This document shows, piece by piece, positions 10,915 through 26,629 of a DNA stretch of 64,000 nucleotides (position 1 is the first letter of the stretch; each line of letters opens with the position of its first letter). Under the pieces are notes generated by a model, which saw nothing but the letters and a program-made list of their open reading frames with translations, was not told where the DNA came from and did not search any database. Where the stretch lies: NCBI RefSeq assembly GCF_949987535.1, contig NC_080074.1, positions 38,051,641 to 38,115,640 of the forward strand, read 5' to 3'. The DNA comes from Balaenoptera acutorostrata (taxonomy: Eukaryota > Chordata > Mammalia > Artiodactyla > Balaenopteridae). The position numbers were made by a program, and so were the translations under genes.

Positions 10915-11118
10915 CTGTGCTCTACAATGTGGAAGCCACTAGCCACATATGCCTCTTTAAATTTAAATTAATTAAAATTAAATACAGTTAAAAATTCATT
11001 TACTTGGTCACACTTGCTACACTTCAAGTGTTCAATGGCCACATGTGGTTACTCTACTGCACAGTGCATATATATAGAACATTCATATTACCACGAAATG
11101 GTCTATTGAACAGCACTG
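10915..11118. mobile_element. Non-autonomous hAT (Charlie-type) DNA transposon
   Basis: The left end CTGTGCTCTACAA and the right end TTGAACAGCACTG form imperfect terminal inverted repeats. The 8-bp direct repeat CCCTAGAC stands immediately outside both ends (10907-10914 and 11119-11126), as hAT transposases make. The inside has the MER-type wording 'gccactagccacatatg' on the left and 'ggccacatgtggtta' on the right. At about 200 bp there is no transposase; it would have been moved by an autonomous Charlie element. Confidence 0.88.
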
Positions 11119-11639
11119 CCCTAGACAAATAATATAGAATTATTAATCATGAACAAATATATTGTGCCTGTCTTGTGAGAAGACTGAAGCATGAGTTGGG
11201 CTTACAAAGGCTGCTTGATTCTTTTTACCATTAATAAAAGATGCTTGAAATCCAAAACAAATAAAACCTGAAAGAAATCTTACCTTTAAAACACTCCATT
11301 AGGATTTCTTGGTTTTTATAACTCAGCCTATGACTCAATTGATAATAAAAGCCAAGACATGAGAAAGAACATGACATATTAGAGGAAAAGCAATGTGCTT
11401 CATATTTGGGAATATGGCACACGAGGAAGAGTGCTGGCCTGTCAGGGGCAGGTGAAGAGCTAGGTTCTGAAGGTGTACGTGAAACATATTAAGAAGTTTA
11501 GTTTTAGTCCCAAGGACAGTAGAAAAGATATTCAAAATTCTTAAACATGGAGGTAGCATAAGCAGATTATTTTCTTTAGAAGCAGCTCTTAGTTTTATGA
11601 AGAAAGCAAGCTAAAAAGCAGATAGGATTTAGAGTTAAT

Positions 11640-11855
11640 CTTTTCTGGATTCACATTATTTTTTTGTCTGTCACAATCTGGATGGTTTGGTACAAGTTCC
11701 TTAAATTCCATCTATCCTAGTTTCTCATTTGCAAAATGGAGCTAATAATACTTCATGAGTTGTTAAGATAAACAAATGGAATAAAATATGTAACGTGCCT
11801 ATTGAATACTTGATATTCAATAGGAATTTTGTAATTTGCTAGTGCATAGTCCTTC
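11640..11855 (-). mobile_element. MIR SINE, reverse orientation
   Basis: The MIR core region in reverse reads 'tagtttctcatttgcaaaat', then 'taataatacttcatgagttg', then 'aataaaatatgtaacgtgcc'. These are the usual MIR signatures for the segment before the 3' end. It is old and diverged, with no clear target duplication. Confidence 0.7.
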
Positions 11856-12339
11856 CCTTATTCACATATGTTTTTATTGAAGCTATCAAAAGATATGAAA
11901 TGGAAATTATGCAAGTTTATATTATATTTGAGCCCATAGCTCAAGATGATTTATACATGGTTTAATTGCTGGGAAGTATAAGAAGTCTGAGATCAGGTAA
12001 TAGCTTGTCAATCAACCTGTGACAGCTCTGAGTCCAGCAACATCAGGATATAAATGAACACCTCGTATCAAGTGGAAGCAGACATCTTGCAGATGTACTG
12101 AACACCTAACTTACCAGCTATTCTGAGACCCGTCGATATAGCATTAGGCATGGTCACGATACATACAAAGGAGAAAATAGTTTTTATCATATCAAAATGT
12201 TTTTCAGTTACTGTCATGGTTCACTGGGTACCACAAACCCAGAGGTGTGCTTTCAATCTTCAAGAGATGTGTATAATTTATATTTTCTACAACTGAGAAT
12301 ACATATTATGAATATACTTATTTGATCCCCTCATATGCC

Positions 12340-12471
12340 TAGAAAGCTTTCCTCCTAGAGAGTCACCTAACTTGTTTTTATGCTTCATTCAGGCATCTGC
12401 TCAAGTGTCACTCTTCCAAGGGCACCTCCTTGACCATGTCACCTAAAATAGCATTTTTCCACACTAATTTG
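12340..12471 (+). mobile_element. L2 fragment
   Basis: The short L2 3'-region wording 'ctcaagtgtcactcttccaa', 'ggcacctccttgaccatgtc' and 'acctaaaatagca' is collinear with L2. It ends at the target site of the L1 at 12486. Confidence 0.65.
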
Positions 12472-12485
12472 AAAAGAAACATTCA

Positions 12486-13060
12486 CCCCAATGTTCATAG
12501 CAGCACTATTTACAATAGCCAAGACATGGAAGCAACCTAAGTGTCCAACGATAGATGAATGGATAAAGAAGATGTGGTACATATGTATAATATAGCCATA
12601 AAAAAGAATGAAATTTTGCCATTTACAATAACATGGATGGTCTTGGAGGGTATTATACATAGTGAAATGTCAGATAGAGAAAGCCAAAACTGTATGTTAT
12701 CACTTATATGTAGAATCTAAAAATATAAAACAAACTAGTGAATGAAACAAAAAAAAAACAGACTCATAGATGTAGAGAGCAAATTTGTGGTTACCAGTGG
12801 AGGGTGGGAAGTGGGGAGGAGCAAGATCGGGGTAGGGGATTAAGAGGTACAAACCACTATGTATAAAATAAATATACTACAAGGATATATTGTACAACAC
12901 AGGGGATATATTTTTCTATAATAACTATAAATTAAGTATAACATTTAAAAATTGAGACACTACATTGTACACCTGAAATTTATATAATATTGTAAATCAA
13001 TTATACCTGAATAAAATATTTTTAGAAAATAAAATTCACAGAAAAATAATAATAATAAAA
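12486..13060 (+). mobile_element. 5'-truncated LINE-1, 3' end only
   Basis: This contains the extreme C-terminal ORF2 and 3' UTR of L1, from 'ccccaatgttcatagcag' and 'gatgaatggataaagaag' to an A-rich tail. It is cut at the 5' end as usual for L1 retrotransposition. The direct repeat AAAAGAAACATTCA at 12472-12485 and 13061-13074 (14 bp, exact) gives both boundaries. The target lies in or beside an L2. Confidence 0.93.
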
Positions 13061-13074
13061 AAAAGAAACATTCA

Positions 13075-14733
13075 ACTAGTGAATACATTAGTAGTGTTGA
13101 TAAGACTTGGTCCTGTAGTCTTGCATTTATTTATCTTGGATTGTTTTTAAAATTCAAATTGCCACATTTGAAATCTCTCACTAAATGTCTTGAAAGATAT
13201 TTCCAAAGAGGTTACTTGAAGGAAAACCTAACTACTAATTATCTTGTTCTCACATGTGACCACTAGCACATGACAAGGAATGGACAAAAATTGTGTTTGT
13301 ACCAAATATTTTCATCTTTGTGTTGGGAACCTGGAAAGGCTTGAGTCTAGATATTTCAAATAGCCTGGGTATAACAGTCAGGAAAGTAGAATTAAAATGA
13401 TAAAGTACTCATCTTAAGAATAAAGAAAAATTTATCGAACCTACAAGTCTACTCTACACTTTCCAGGAAGTCATTGTCAGTCATTAGTTCTGTTTTGTCT
13501 GGATTGTTTTATTATCTGTAAAGCATTGTTGGTTTATGCAACGATTTGAATACTTTATTTAAACCTATTTTATAAAAATGAGTGGAAAGCAGAAAAATAA
13601 AGTGCTAATACTTAATGATTATTCAAGTAAGACAAAGATGGAAATTATTGGGCATGTTAAAAAGCAGCAAATATTTGGCCTCAATTAAATTCTTAAAAAA
13701 AATAGCAGTTTTCCAGTGTTTTAAGTTTTACTCAGAGGATCAAATTTGATCTTTGGCAACATATACTGTTAATTGTTTTCTTGAAGTGACAGGCTTACTC
13801 TGCTCATTTTCAAATAAGTGTCTGCCAATTACCCAAGTCTGAATAACCACAGTTTACTTGCCAGTTGTTCTTTCAAGTAAAAATGTTGTTTCATGAAAAA
13901 GGCAGCTAGTTTCAGCTTTCAAAGCAAACAATTTGTGCAAGTTCTTTTCCTTGAGACTACCATGGTAGTTTAGGCAGGCAGCAAAAGTGCTTTATGCATA
14001 CTTCCCAGTTTACCGCATACACTATTAAAATAATGGTTAGGTTTTAATAAAATTAATAATTTTTACTATTTCATTAAAGACATTCTTAAGGGAAACTGAT
14101 TTTTTTCTGCAAATACATGGCAGTGAAGAATGTAATGATTAGTAGTACAGTTTGGTGATACAGCCTTGATCCATGCTAAGGCACCAATAATTTTACCCAC
14201 TGTTACTTTTGCACTATCTAAATTGCCCACAACAATTAATTAGCATACAGAATAATGTTAAAATAAATAATTTTGTTTACAATTATTAAATAAATTATAC
14301 AGGCTTTAAATACTCAGAATTTTGAATGAAGAAATAAGTATGTTAAAGAGAGAAAACACAGATGCACAAAATTTAGACTCAGAATGAAATATAATCACAT
14401 AAAATATTTTTAAATTATAAGAGATTACTATGTTCAATAGCATTTTCATGAATTATAAATATTTTATGTAATGGATAATTTTCTAGAGAAATGTAAGTTA
14501 TCACAATGTGCCCAGTAGAAGGTATGTATGGAACACCTGAGGAAACCATTAACCATGTAACTTGATATAGTGATACTTAACTTCCTCTGGACAAATAAAG
14601 GAGTAAGATAAGCAAAAAAAATATGGGTTGATAACAATAACAATGGTGAACTTCACATGTCATATTTTACTATGCACATGAATAGAGAGTTTAATGGAAT
14701 AGAATAGAAAGTGCAGAAATTGACACATCACTT
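13075..14733. other. Unique sequence; central part is a candidate conserved element
   Basis: No repeat hallmark or coding frame was seen. The segment at about 13680-14260 is less simple in composition than its surroundings, free of repeats and rich in TAATTA/ATTA-like homeodomain sites, which makes it a weak candidate for a conserved non-coding element. That is inference only. Confidence 0.45.
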
Positions 14734-14905
14734 TCATCATCATCATCATCACCATAGCTAGCATTTATTGAACACTTACTATACGGCAAGTACTGTCTTA
14801 AGTCTGTAACATGTCTTAACTCAAAATCTTTATAACACTCCTGTGAAGAACTCTGCAGATAAAGAATCAAGCCATATAGTCACACAACCTGGATATAGTT
14901 TAATG
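14734..14905 (+). mobile_element. MIR SINE with (ATC)n microsatellite at its start
   Basis: A (CAT)6-7 run at about 14732-14752 precedes 'agcatttattgaacacttac', 'tactgtcttaagtctgtaac' and 'ctcctgtgaaga', the MIR core in sense orientation. It ends with the weak MIR wording 'agtcacacaacctgg'. It is diverged, with no target duplication visible. Confidence 0.75.
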
Positions 14906-15572
14906 ACTATAGAAGAGTATTTTTTAGATAAAGTGTTTTAAAACAGTAGGAAATGGATAAATTTATCTATAATGTTGATGTGAAAAATGGTTATATGTTT
15001 TAAAAGCATCTAAATTCTATTTTAATGAAAGAATTAAATTTAAAATGAAATTAAAGTATTAGAAAAAGTAAATGAAATGATGGTAACTGGTTAACAGTTT
15101 GCAAAAATATACTTTACCTCACAATTTCCAAGAAAATAATTACAGAAAGATGAGGATTTAGCTGTAAATATAAAGAAAACCATAAAAGTTATTATAAAAA
15201 TACAGCCAAACATTTTTGTGTTTTGGGGATGGAGAAATCTTTTCTGATAATTCTGCAAAGACTGTAATTCAATGTGAAGTTTGGTAAATTAGATTACATG
15301 CACATAGAGGACATGTATGGTAAAAACTAACAAACAAATAAAAAAGTACATAAACAATAAAACACAAATGTTAATCTCAGGAAAATAGTTGCATCAAGTA
15401 TGATATGCACAAGATGAACAATCTAAATACATAAAGTTCTATAAATAAATATTTGATTTGATTTAATACTTGATGACAAGTCTACAAAGAAAAGATTTAC
15501 AAAACAAGAAAGATAATGGCCAAGAGATAACAGGAAAAGTCTTATTGTTACAAAATCAAAGATGTAAGCACT
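14906..15572. other. AT-rich unique sequence, nothing recognised
   Basis: No frames, repeats or motifs that I can assign. Confidence 0.5.
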
Positions 15573-15586
15573 AAAACAATATCAAG
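15573..15586. repeat. Target-site duplication of the SINE at 15587
   Basis: AAAACAATATCAAG recurs exactly at 15932-15945. Confidence 0.94.
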
Positions 15587-15931
15587 GGCTTCCCTGGTGG
15601 CGCAGTGGTTGAGAGTCTGCCTGCTAATGCAGGAGACACGGGTTCGAGCCCTGGTCTGGGAGGATCCCACATGCCGCGGAGCGGCTGGGCCCGTGAGCCA
15701 CGGCTGCTGAGCCTGCGCTTCTGGAGCCTGTGCCCCGCGACGGGAGGGGCCGCGATAGTGAGAGGCCCGCGCACCGCGATGAAGAGCGGTCCCCGCACCG
15801 CGATGAAGAGTGGCCCCCGCTTGCCGCAACTGGAGAAAGCCCTCGCACGAACCAAAGACCCAGCACAGCCAAAAATAAAATAAAATAAATAAATAAATAA
15901 ATAAATAAAAATTAAAAAAAAAAAAAAAAAA
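15587..15931 (+). mobile_element. CHR SINE with 24-bp internal duplication
   Basis: Complete CHR SINE in sense orientation, with the head GGGCTTCCCTGG, B box GGTTCGAGCC and the tandem 24-bp unit at 15771-15794 and 15795-15818. The tail is (TAAA)n, then AAATT, then about 18 pure A before the target-site copy. The CpG content is well kept, and the target duplication is perfect (14 bp), so the copy is young. The 177-codon minus-strand frame here is a by-product of the SINE. Confidence 0.95.
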
Positions 15932-16298
15932 AAAACAATATCAAGATCCTGTTTTTCACAAATTACATAGACAATGATTAAAAGAGTAATATCAGCATAG
16001 GTAAATAAGCCCTCGTAGTACACTGCTGTTGCAAATTTAAATTCAAAGAATTTTCTGTAGGAAAATTTGTTACCTATCAAAAAGTCTTCAAAATGTCCAT
16101 ACAAAATGTCCAGAAATTCAGTTTACCACATTTTATCCTAAATAAATAACAAAACATGTTACATATACAAGTTTATATATATTGAGGTACTATTTATAAT
16201 AGTACGAAAATCAGAAAATCTCTAAATGTATATGAATTAGGAGCTTCATTTAAAACTAAGGGTACATCTAGATATTCGCCCTTTCCAAAAATAATACA

Positions 16299-16650
16299 CA
16301 GTAGACCTTTGAACAACATGGGTTTGAACTGCATGGGTTCAAACTTATATGCAGAATTTTTCAATAAATATTTTGGAAAAACTTTTGGAGATTTACAACA
16401 ATTTGAAAAGAATCATAGATGGACCACCTAGAAATACTGGAAGAAAATTAAGAAAAATTTAGATATGTCATGAATGCATAAAATACATGTATATACCAGT
16501 TTATCTTACATAGCTATAAGGTGAGAGATAGTTAATATAAAATTAATATGTATTAGTTTTCTTACATTTTTATAACTTCGCTTTCAAAGAATTACATTAC
16601 TATACAGTATCTCTCTCTCTCTCAGGTAGTGTCTCTCTCTCTCTTTTCTT
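16299..16650 (+). mobile_element. Tigger-like DNA transposon, left end
   Basis: The end reads CAGTAGACCTTTGAACAACA, then 'tttgaactgcatgggttc'. It is matched in inverse by the stretch ending at 22930 (CATTGTTCGAGGGTCATTG), which is the other terminal repeat. The interior 'gatatgtcatgaatgcataa' fits this Tigger group. The expected TA target duplication is no longer readable. It is cut by a CHR SINE at 16651. Confidence 0.78.
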
Positions 16651-17010
16651 TTTTTAAATTTTATTTATTTATTTATTTATTTATTTATGGCTGTGCTGGG
16701 TCTTCATTGCTGCGCACAGGCTTTCTCTAGTTGTGGCAAGCAGGGGCTACTCTTTGTCATGGTGCGTGGGATTCTCATTGTGGTGGTTTCTCTCATTGCG
16801 GAGCATGGGCTCTAGGTGCACGGGCTTCAGTAGTTGTGGCACGTGGGCTCAGTAGTTGTGGCTCGTGGGCTCTAGAGCGCAGGCTCAGTAGTTGTGGCAC
16901 ATGGACTTAGGTGCTCCACAGCATATGGGATCTTCATAGACCAGGGACTAAATCCGTGTCCCCTGCATTGGCAGGTGGATTCTTAACCACCGCACCACCA
17001 GGGAAGTCCC
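16651..17010 (-). mobile_element. Older CHR-type SINE inside the Tigger-like element
   Basis: On the minus strand it starts GGGACTTCCCTGGTGGTGCG and ends in a (TAAA)n tail. It is longer and more diverged than the other copies and has an internally iterated 'cagtagttgtggc' block (three occurrences). Imperfect flanking repeats TCTCTCTTTTCTT (16638-16650) and TCTCTCTTTCTT (17011-17022) mark the target in a CT-rich tract. Confidence 0.88.
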
Positions 17011-17371
17011 TCTCTCTTTCTTAATTTAGAAATTGTGTGTCAGCCTACCATCACAGGTAAATGTCTTTTTAAAAATGTAACAATTTATCCAATACTGTAC
17101 TATGAATTTGACTGTAATACTGTATGTCAAAAAGTTCTATAACAATTCATTCATTAGTATATAGGCTAGGCTACCTTGAAGCAATTATATCAATTACACC
17201 AGGCTATCATAAAGAAATCATATTACTGCTTCTTCATTATCAATGCATGAATCATCATACTTGCAAATAAACAGAAATTTCACTTCACATTATCTTTTCA
17301 TTTTTGATGTCTAGTATTAGTAATATGTAGAACAACTACAGTGTTTTGTACCATATAAGACAATATTGATG
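17011..17371 (+). mobile_element. Tigger-like DNA transposon, internal part
   Basis: Sequence between the SINE and the L1. It includes 'ctgtaatactgtatgtc' and other stretches that fit the interior of the Tigger-like element whose ends lie at 16299 and 22930. No transposase frame remains, so assignment rests mainly on position between the two matched ends. Confidence 0.6.
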
Positions 17372-17493
17372 TAGGTATTGACAGAAGATTCAATTTGAAA
17401 ACAGAGAATGTAAACGTATGGTATCAAAAAACAGACTGTAGACAATTCTGCAGCCTGTGGAACAAAAACCACATTTACAGAAAGATAGACAAG

Positions 17494-18399
17494 ATGAAAA
17501 GGCAGCGGGCTATGTACCAGATGAAGGAACAAGATAAAACCCCAGAAAAACAACTAAATGAAGTGGAGATAGGCAACCTTATAGAACAAGAATTCAGAAT
17601 AATGATAGTGAAGATGATCCAGGACCTCGGACAAAGAATGGAGGCAAAGATCGAGAAGATGCAAGAAATGTTTAACAAAGACCTACAAGAATTAAAGAAC
17701 AAACAAACAGAGATGAACAATACAATAACTGAAATGAAAACAACATTAGAAGGAATCAATAGCAGAATAACTGAGGCAGAAGAATGGATAAGTGACCTGG
17801 AAGACAGAATGGTGGAATTCACTGCTGCAGAACAGACTAAAGACAAAAGAATGAAAAGAAATGAAGACAGCCTAAGAGACCTCTGGGACAATATTAAATG
17901 CAACAACATTCGCATTATAGGGGTCCCAGAAGGAGAAGAGAGAGAGAAAGGACCAGAGAAAATATTTGAAGAGATTATAGTCGAAAACTTCCATAACATG
18001 GGAAAGGAAATGGCCACCCAAGTCCAGGAAGAACAGAGAGTCCCATACAGGATAAACCCAAGGAGAAACACTCTGAGACACATAGTAATCAAATGGGCAA
18101 AAATTAAAGACAAAGAAAAATTATTGAAAGCAGCAAGGGAAAAACGACAAATAACATACAAGGGAACTCCCATAAGGTTAACAGCTGATTTCTCAGCAGA
18201 AACTCTACAAGCCAGAAGGGAGTGGCATGAAATACTTAAAGTGATGAAAGGGAAGAACCTACAACCAAGATTACTCTACCCAGCAAGGATCTCATTCAGA
18301 CTCAATGGAGAAATCAAAAGCTTTACAGACAAGCAAAAGCTAACAGAATTCAGCACGACCAAACCAGCCCTACAACAAATGCTAAAGGAACTTCTCTAA
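17494..18399 (+). CDS. LINE-1 ORF1 protein, open frame of 301 codons
   Basis: ORF1p is the trimeric RNA-binding chaperone that coats L1 RNA in cytoplasmic particles. I chose the Met at 17494 because it matches the family start (MKRQRAMYQ); an upstream Met at 17395 is in frame but lies in the leader. Residues about 35-130 form a coiled coil rich in E/K with heptad spacing. The RRM-like domain begins near IRIIGVPEGE (about residue 149), and the C-terminal domain runs from QITYKGTPIRL to QQMLKELL. There is no internal stop. Family proteins are about 300-340 residues, so length is normal. Whether it is expressed is unknown, since no promoter-bearing 5' UTR is present. Confidence 0.85.
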   Translation: MKRQRAMYQMKEQDKTPEKQLNEVEIGNLIEQEFRIMIVKMIQDLGQRMEAKIEKMQEMFNKDLQELKNKQTEMNNTITEMKTTLEGINSRITEAEEWISDLEDRMVEFTAAEQTKDKRMKRNEDSLRDLWDNIKCNNIRIIGVPEGEEREKGPEKIFEEIIVENFHNMGKEMATQVQEEQRVPYRINPRRNTLRHIVIKWAKIKDKEKLLKAAREKRQITYKGTPIRLTADFSAETLQARREWHEILKVMKGKNLQPRLLYPARISFRLNGEIKSFTDKQKLTEFSTTKPALQQMLKELL

Positions 18400-18457
18400 G
18401 TGGGAAACACAAGAGAAGAAAAAGAACTACAAAAACAAACACCAAAAAATTAAGGAA

Positions 18458-22377
<3,920 letters not shown>

Positions 22378-22575
22378 AAAATGGTTCAGATGAACCGGTT
22401 TGCAGAGCAGAAATTGAGACACAGATGTAGAGAACAAACGTATGGACACCAAGGGGGGAAAGTGTTGGGGATGGGGTTGTGGTGTGATGAATTGGGAGAT
22501 TGGGAATGACATGTATTCACTGATGCATATAAAATGGATGACTAATAAGAAAATAAATAACTAAACATTTTAAAA

Positions 22576-22930
22576 AAAAATAAAGACCAATGATGACAAA
22601 TTTGCCATAATAATGAACTCAACCCTTGGCAAAGAGGACTAAAACAAAGGGAATAAAAAAAAAACAGCAAACAGCACTGTAAATGTTTTTTCTCTGTCAT
22701 GACTTTCTTATAACATTTTTTTTCCTAGCTCTATTTATTGGAAGAATATAGCATATAATGCACATTACATACAAAATATGTGCTAATTAACACTTTATCT
22801 TACCAGTAAGACTTCTGGCCAACAGTAGTCTATTGATAGTCAAGCTCTGGGGGAGTCAAAAGTTATATGCAAATTTTCAACTGCATAGGGTGTTGGTGTC
22901 CCTAACCCTCACATTGTTCGAGGGTCATTG
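22576..22930 (+). mobile_element. Tigger-like DNA transposon, right end
   Basis: It contains 'gggggagtcaaaagttatat' (about 22850) and 'ttttcaactgcatagggtgt', and ends ACATTGTTCGAGGGTCATTG at 22930, the inverse of the end at 16299. It lies immediately beyond the L1 tail. Once the L1 and SINE are removed, the two ends belong to one element of about 1.0-1.1 kb. Confidence 0.78.
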
Positions 22931-23182
22931 TTCGAGAGTATCCATATTCATTGACCTAAAACAATGTCCATATTTGTATATGTATACCTATATTCAACCT
23001 GCAAGTTTCTATATAGAGAGTATTCATAATTACTTTTTAAACATATTTAATTAATTTTTTCATTTACATATTTTCTGCAGTGAGGTTTTATTCATTATCA
23101 TAACAGAAAAAATGAAATTTAATGAAAGATAAAGGGTAATTTGTAAGGACTGTATTTATTAGTGTTAAGAAATAATGTCACT

Positions 23183-24394
23183 TAAATTTTCTCAGTTCAG
23201 TCTCCCAAGGCAAGAGAAATAAAAGCAAAAATAAACAAATGGGACCTAATCAAACTTACAAGCTTTTGTACAGCAAAGGAAACCATAAATAAAATGAAAA
23301 GTCAACCTACAGATTGGGAGAAAATATTTTCAAATGATATGACTAACAAGGGCTTAATTTCCAAAATATACAAACAGCTCTTACAACTCAACAACAATAA
23401 AACAAACAACCCAATCAAAAAACTGGCAAAAGACAAAACAAACAACAACAAAAACTTGGCAGAAGACGCAAATAGACATTTCTCCAAAGAAGACATACAA
23501 ATGACCAACGGGCACGTGAACAGATGTTCAACATTGCTAATAATTAGAGAAATGAAAATCAAAACTACAATGAGGTACCACTTCACACTGGTCAGAATGG
23601 CCATCATTAAAAAGTCTACAAATATCAAATGCTGGAGAGGCTGTGGAGAAAAGGGAACCCTCCTACATTGTTGGTGGGAATGTAAGTTGGTGCAGCCACT
23701 ATAGAAAACAGTATAGAGTTTCCTCAAGAAACTTAAAATAGAGTTTGCCATATGATCTAGCAATCCCACTCCTGGGCATATATCTGGAGAAAACTATAAT
23801 TCAAAAAGATACATGCACCCCTATGTTCATAGTAGCACTATTTACAGTGGCCAAGACATAGCAACAACCTAAATGTCCATCAACAGATGACTGGATAAAA
23901 AAAGATGTGGTACCTACATACAGTGGAATACTACTCAGCCATACATAAGAATGAAATAATGCCATTTGCAGCGACATGGATGGACATAGTGATTATCATA
24001 CTAAGTGAAATAAGCCAGAAAGATGAATACAACGACCATTTGATATCACTTATATGTGGAATCTAAAATATGACACAAATAAACTTATCTATGAAACAGA
24101 AACAGACACATGGACATAGAGAACAGATGACCTGTGGTTTCCAAGGGAGAGGGGGGTGGTGGGTGGATGGCATGGGAGTTTAAGGTTACCAGATGCAAAC
24201 TATTATGTATAGAATGGATAAACAACAAGGTCCTATTGTATTGCACAAGGAACTACATTCAATATCCTGTGATAAACCATAATGAAAAGAATACAAAGAA
24301 GAATGTATATATATGTATAACTGAATCACTTTGCCGTACCGCAGAAATTAATACAACATTGTAAATCAACTATAGTTCAATAAAAATAAAGAAA
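23183..24394 (+). mobile_element. 5'-truncated LINE-1
   Basis: About 1.2 kb covering the end of ORF2 and the 3' UTR, from 'gcaaaaataaacaaatggg' to 'caactatagttcaataaaa' and an A-rich tail. The 16-bp direct repeat AAGAAATAATGTCACT at 23167-23182 and 24395-24410 is exact. A 136-codon piece of ORF2 (23294-23704) remains open and includes the C-terminal Cys-rich region, but it is a fragment. It is from a somewhat older subfamily than the L1 at 17372, judging by its different 3' UTR. Confidence 0.94.
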
Positions 24395-24410
24395 AAGAAA
24401 TAATGTCACT

Positions 24411-26070
24411 AATGATTAAACTGGTATGAACTCCAAGAATATTACATAACACTTATTAAATCTCTTTCATTTCCAATTAAAATATAGCCATATAATTTGG
24501 GAAAGATGAAAATTACTTATAACAATTTAAGCAGGGGCTGGGAAAATTGATAATTTAAATCATGCTAAATGTGCCTCACCAATTTTTTTGAAAAATGTCT
24601 CTTACCTACTGTTTAAAAATTTCTGTAGCAAAAGCTTTTTTTTTTCTTGGATTTTTCCATGAAAACAAACTTTGAACATTTCCAAAAGATTCAAACTTCC
24701 TATTTCTTGATAGTTATGAATAATCTGATCTGGAGCTACAATGGATTCCTAACTTGAATGCTTCACTTGGAACTTTTCTGAACTCCAAAAGGCATGTTGG
24801 ATTAGGAGGTACAGCCTCTAGTCCCAAAGGCAGAATATTTTTGACACAATTTATGTCACAGAGGTTGCAAACCGGATGCCCACTTGTCACATCCTGCTTG
24901 AAGTCATGTTTTCCTTGGCTTACATGATGTTTCAAAAATGTTAAATTATTTAACAACAATTTTAAAATGTTTCATTTCATAGCAAACTGAAATTTGGGAT
25001 TCTGGGCTCCATTATTGCTACCCTGCATGACAAAAATCTTCTGGAATAAAGCAGCCGTGGGGCTACCAGGATGGGGCTTTCACACTTAAGTTTGTCACAC
25101 AATATCTGCATTGCTCATTGTCTTACTTGTCTGACTACTTTATAGAAGTTGAATTTATGACCACTTCTTTAGGCTATGTCCAAAGCCTTGCCTGACAGAA
25201 AATGATTTCCCAAAGTGCTTGCTATGTCATCAAATTCCCAAAAATAAAGACATTTTTTGGCTTATGAAACTCTACAAAATTTCCAGGCAGAGAGCAGACG
25301 TGTATCATGGGAAAGATTAATAATTTCATTCTCATGTTAACAAAGATTGGTTTGTTAATGCCCAAGTGGGGAGGAGAGTTCTAAGTGAAGGTCATATATA
25401 GGATATGTAAGTGTTCATGAGGGATGCACTTATAAGCAATGGGTACCAAATGTCTATAAAAGTCTGAGTGATCAGGCTGTGGAGAGGAGAGTTAAAATGA
25501 CAGTTCATAAAAAACAAGAGAGTTAATTTACTTTTAAAGTTAATGGGTAAAAATTCCCTGACCTGTGATGAACACAAACAGCAGGTTAAAAAGATGCTCA
25601 CATTGGCTTTTGAACTATTTTGAATAAATTGCAGATTTTGAAATATGTGGTTAAATATACGTATTTTTAAAAGAAGACCAACATATGTTTAATATTCTAG
25701 GGTCCTTGATCTCAGAAGTGCTTTTTAATTCTCATGCTTTTCTTGCTTTTCATGAAAAACAATTTTGAAATCTGTTGTTTTCTCTTCAAGACACATGCAA
25801 TTAGTTTTTTTTTTTGACATTGCTCTAAGAGTAAACATGATTAAATGGTAACCATTCATACAGCCATTAATAAAATGTGTATTAAATTCATACTTAAAAT
25901 TCCCATGTGGTTCTTTCTGTAAATCTATTCAACTTTTTGAATTTTGTCTCATGTAATTTTGGAACTGAGATTTACCACAGTCAGCCATTATCAGAATTAT
26001 TTGCTGCCATAAGGGATGATAAAATCTGGGTCAGAGAATATAGGTCTAATTTGAGGAAATAGAGTATATG
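24411..26070. other. Unique sequence, nothing recognised
   Basis: No coding frame above 81 codons and no clear repeat hallmark. The part at 24700-24950 has moderately higher GC and could be an old repeat that I do not recognise. Confidence 0.45.
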
Positions 26071-26074
26071 CTCT

Positions 26075-26475
26075 TTTTACTCATTCAAAAACATTTACTA
26101 AAAACTGATTCCATGTTACTTAACACTAGTCCTTGCTGAGGAGGTTCCTGTTCATAAGGAGCTACCACCTTAGCCAGGCAGAAAGACAGCTATTGACAGA
26201 AAGACAGTAACTAGTACAATGTGATAACTGTTTAATGATCTGAGGCAACTGCAGAGGGAGCACAGGAGAAGGAAGATTAATATTGCTATGAGAATAGGAG
26301 AGTTTCCCCCAAAAAAGCAATAACTGTGAATTGGACTTAGAAGGATATGATATTATCACATAGCAAAGGGATACAGAAAAAGCACACGGTAGGTTCAGGG
26401 AGCCATAAGTAAACTCATGCTTGAAAAATAACTTTGATGAGAGATAAGACTGTGAAAGGGTATTGAGACCAGATG
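26075..26475 (-). mobile_element. L2 fragment, reverse orientation
   Basis: The reverse-L2 texture 'cattcaaaaacatttactaa', 'cttgctgaggaggttcctgt', 'cataaggagctacca', 'agacagctattgacag' and 'gtgataactgttt' is collinear with the antisense L2 3' region. Heavily diverged. Confidence 0.6.
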
Positions 26476-26629
26476 GCATGTTTCATACTGAGACATTTTC
26501 CAAGGAAAATTGAGGACAACTGCAAAATATATACCAAGAGTCTTGGAAGTTATATATACCTTGAACAATTTCATGTACAGCAGTTTTTTCTAAAAATATA
26601 ACGTGAAATAGACTATGATATAGTAGCAG

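Noticed and set aside
16611..17022. CT-rich direct repeats suggesting a tandem array or CRISPR-like spacing
   Set aside because: This is a CT microsatellite duplicated as the SINE target site. There are no regularly spaced repeats with unique spacers.
17475..18173. 232-codon minus-strand frame
   Set aside because: It is the antisense shadow of L1 ORF1. AG-rich L1 sense strands commonly give long hydrophobic antisense frames.
23302..23769. 155-codon minus-strand frame
   Set aside because: Antisense shadow of the truncated L1 at 23183.
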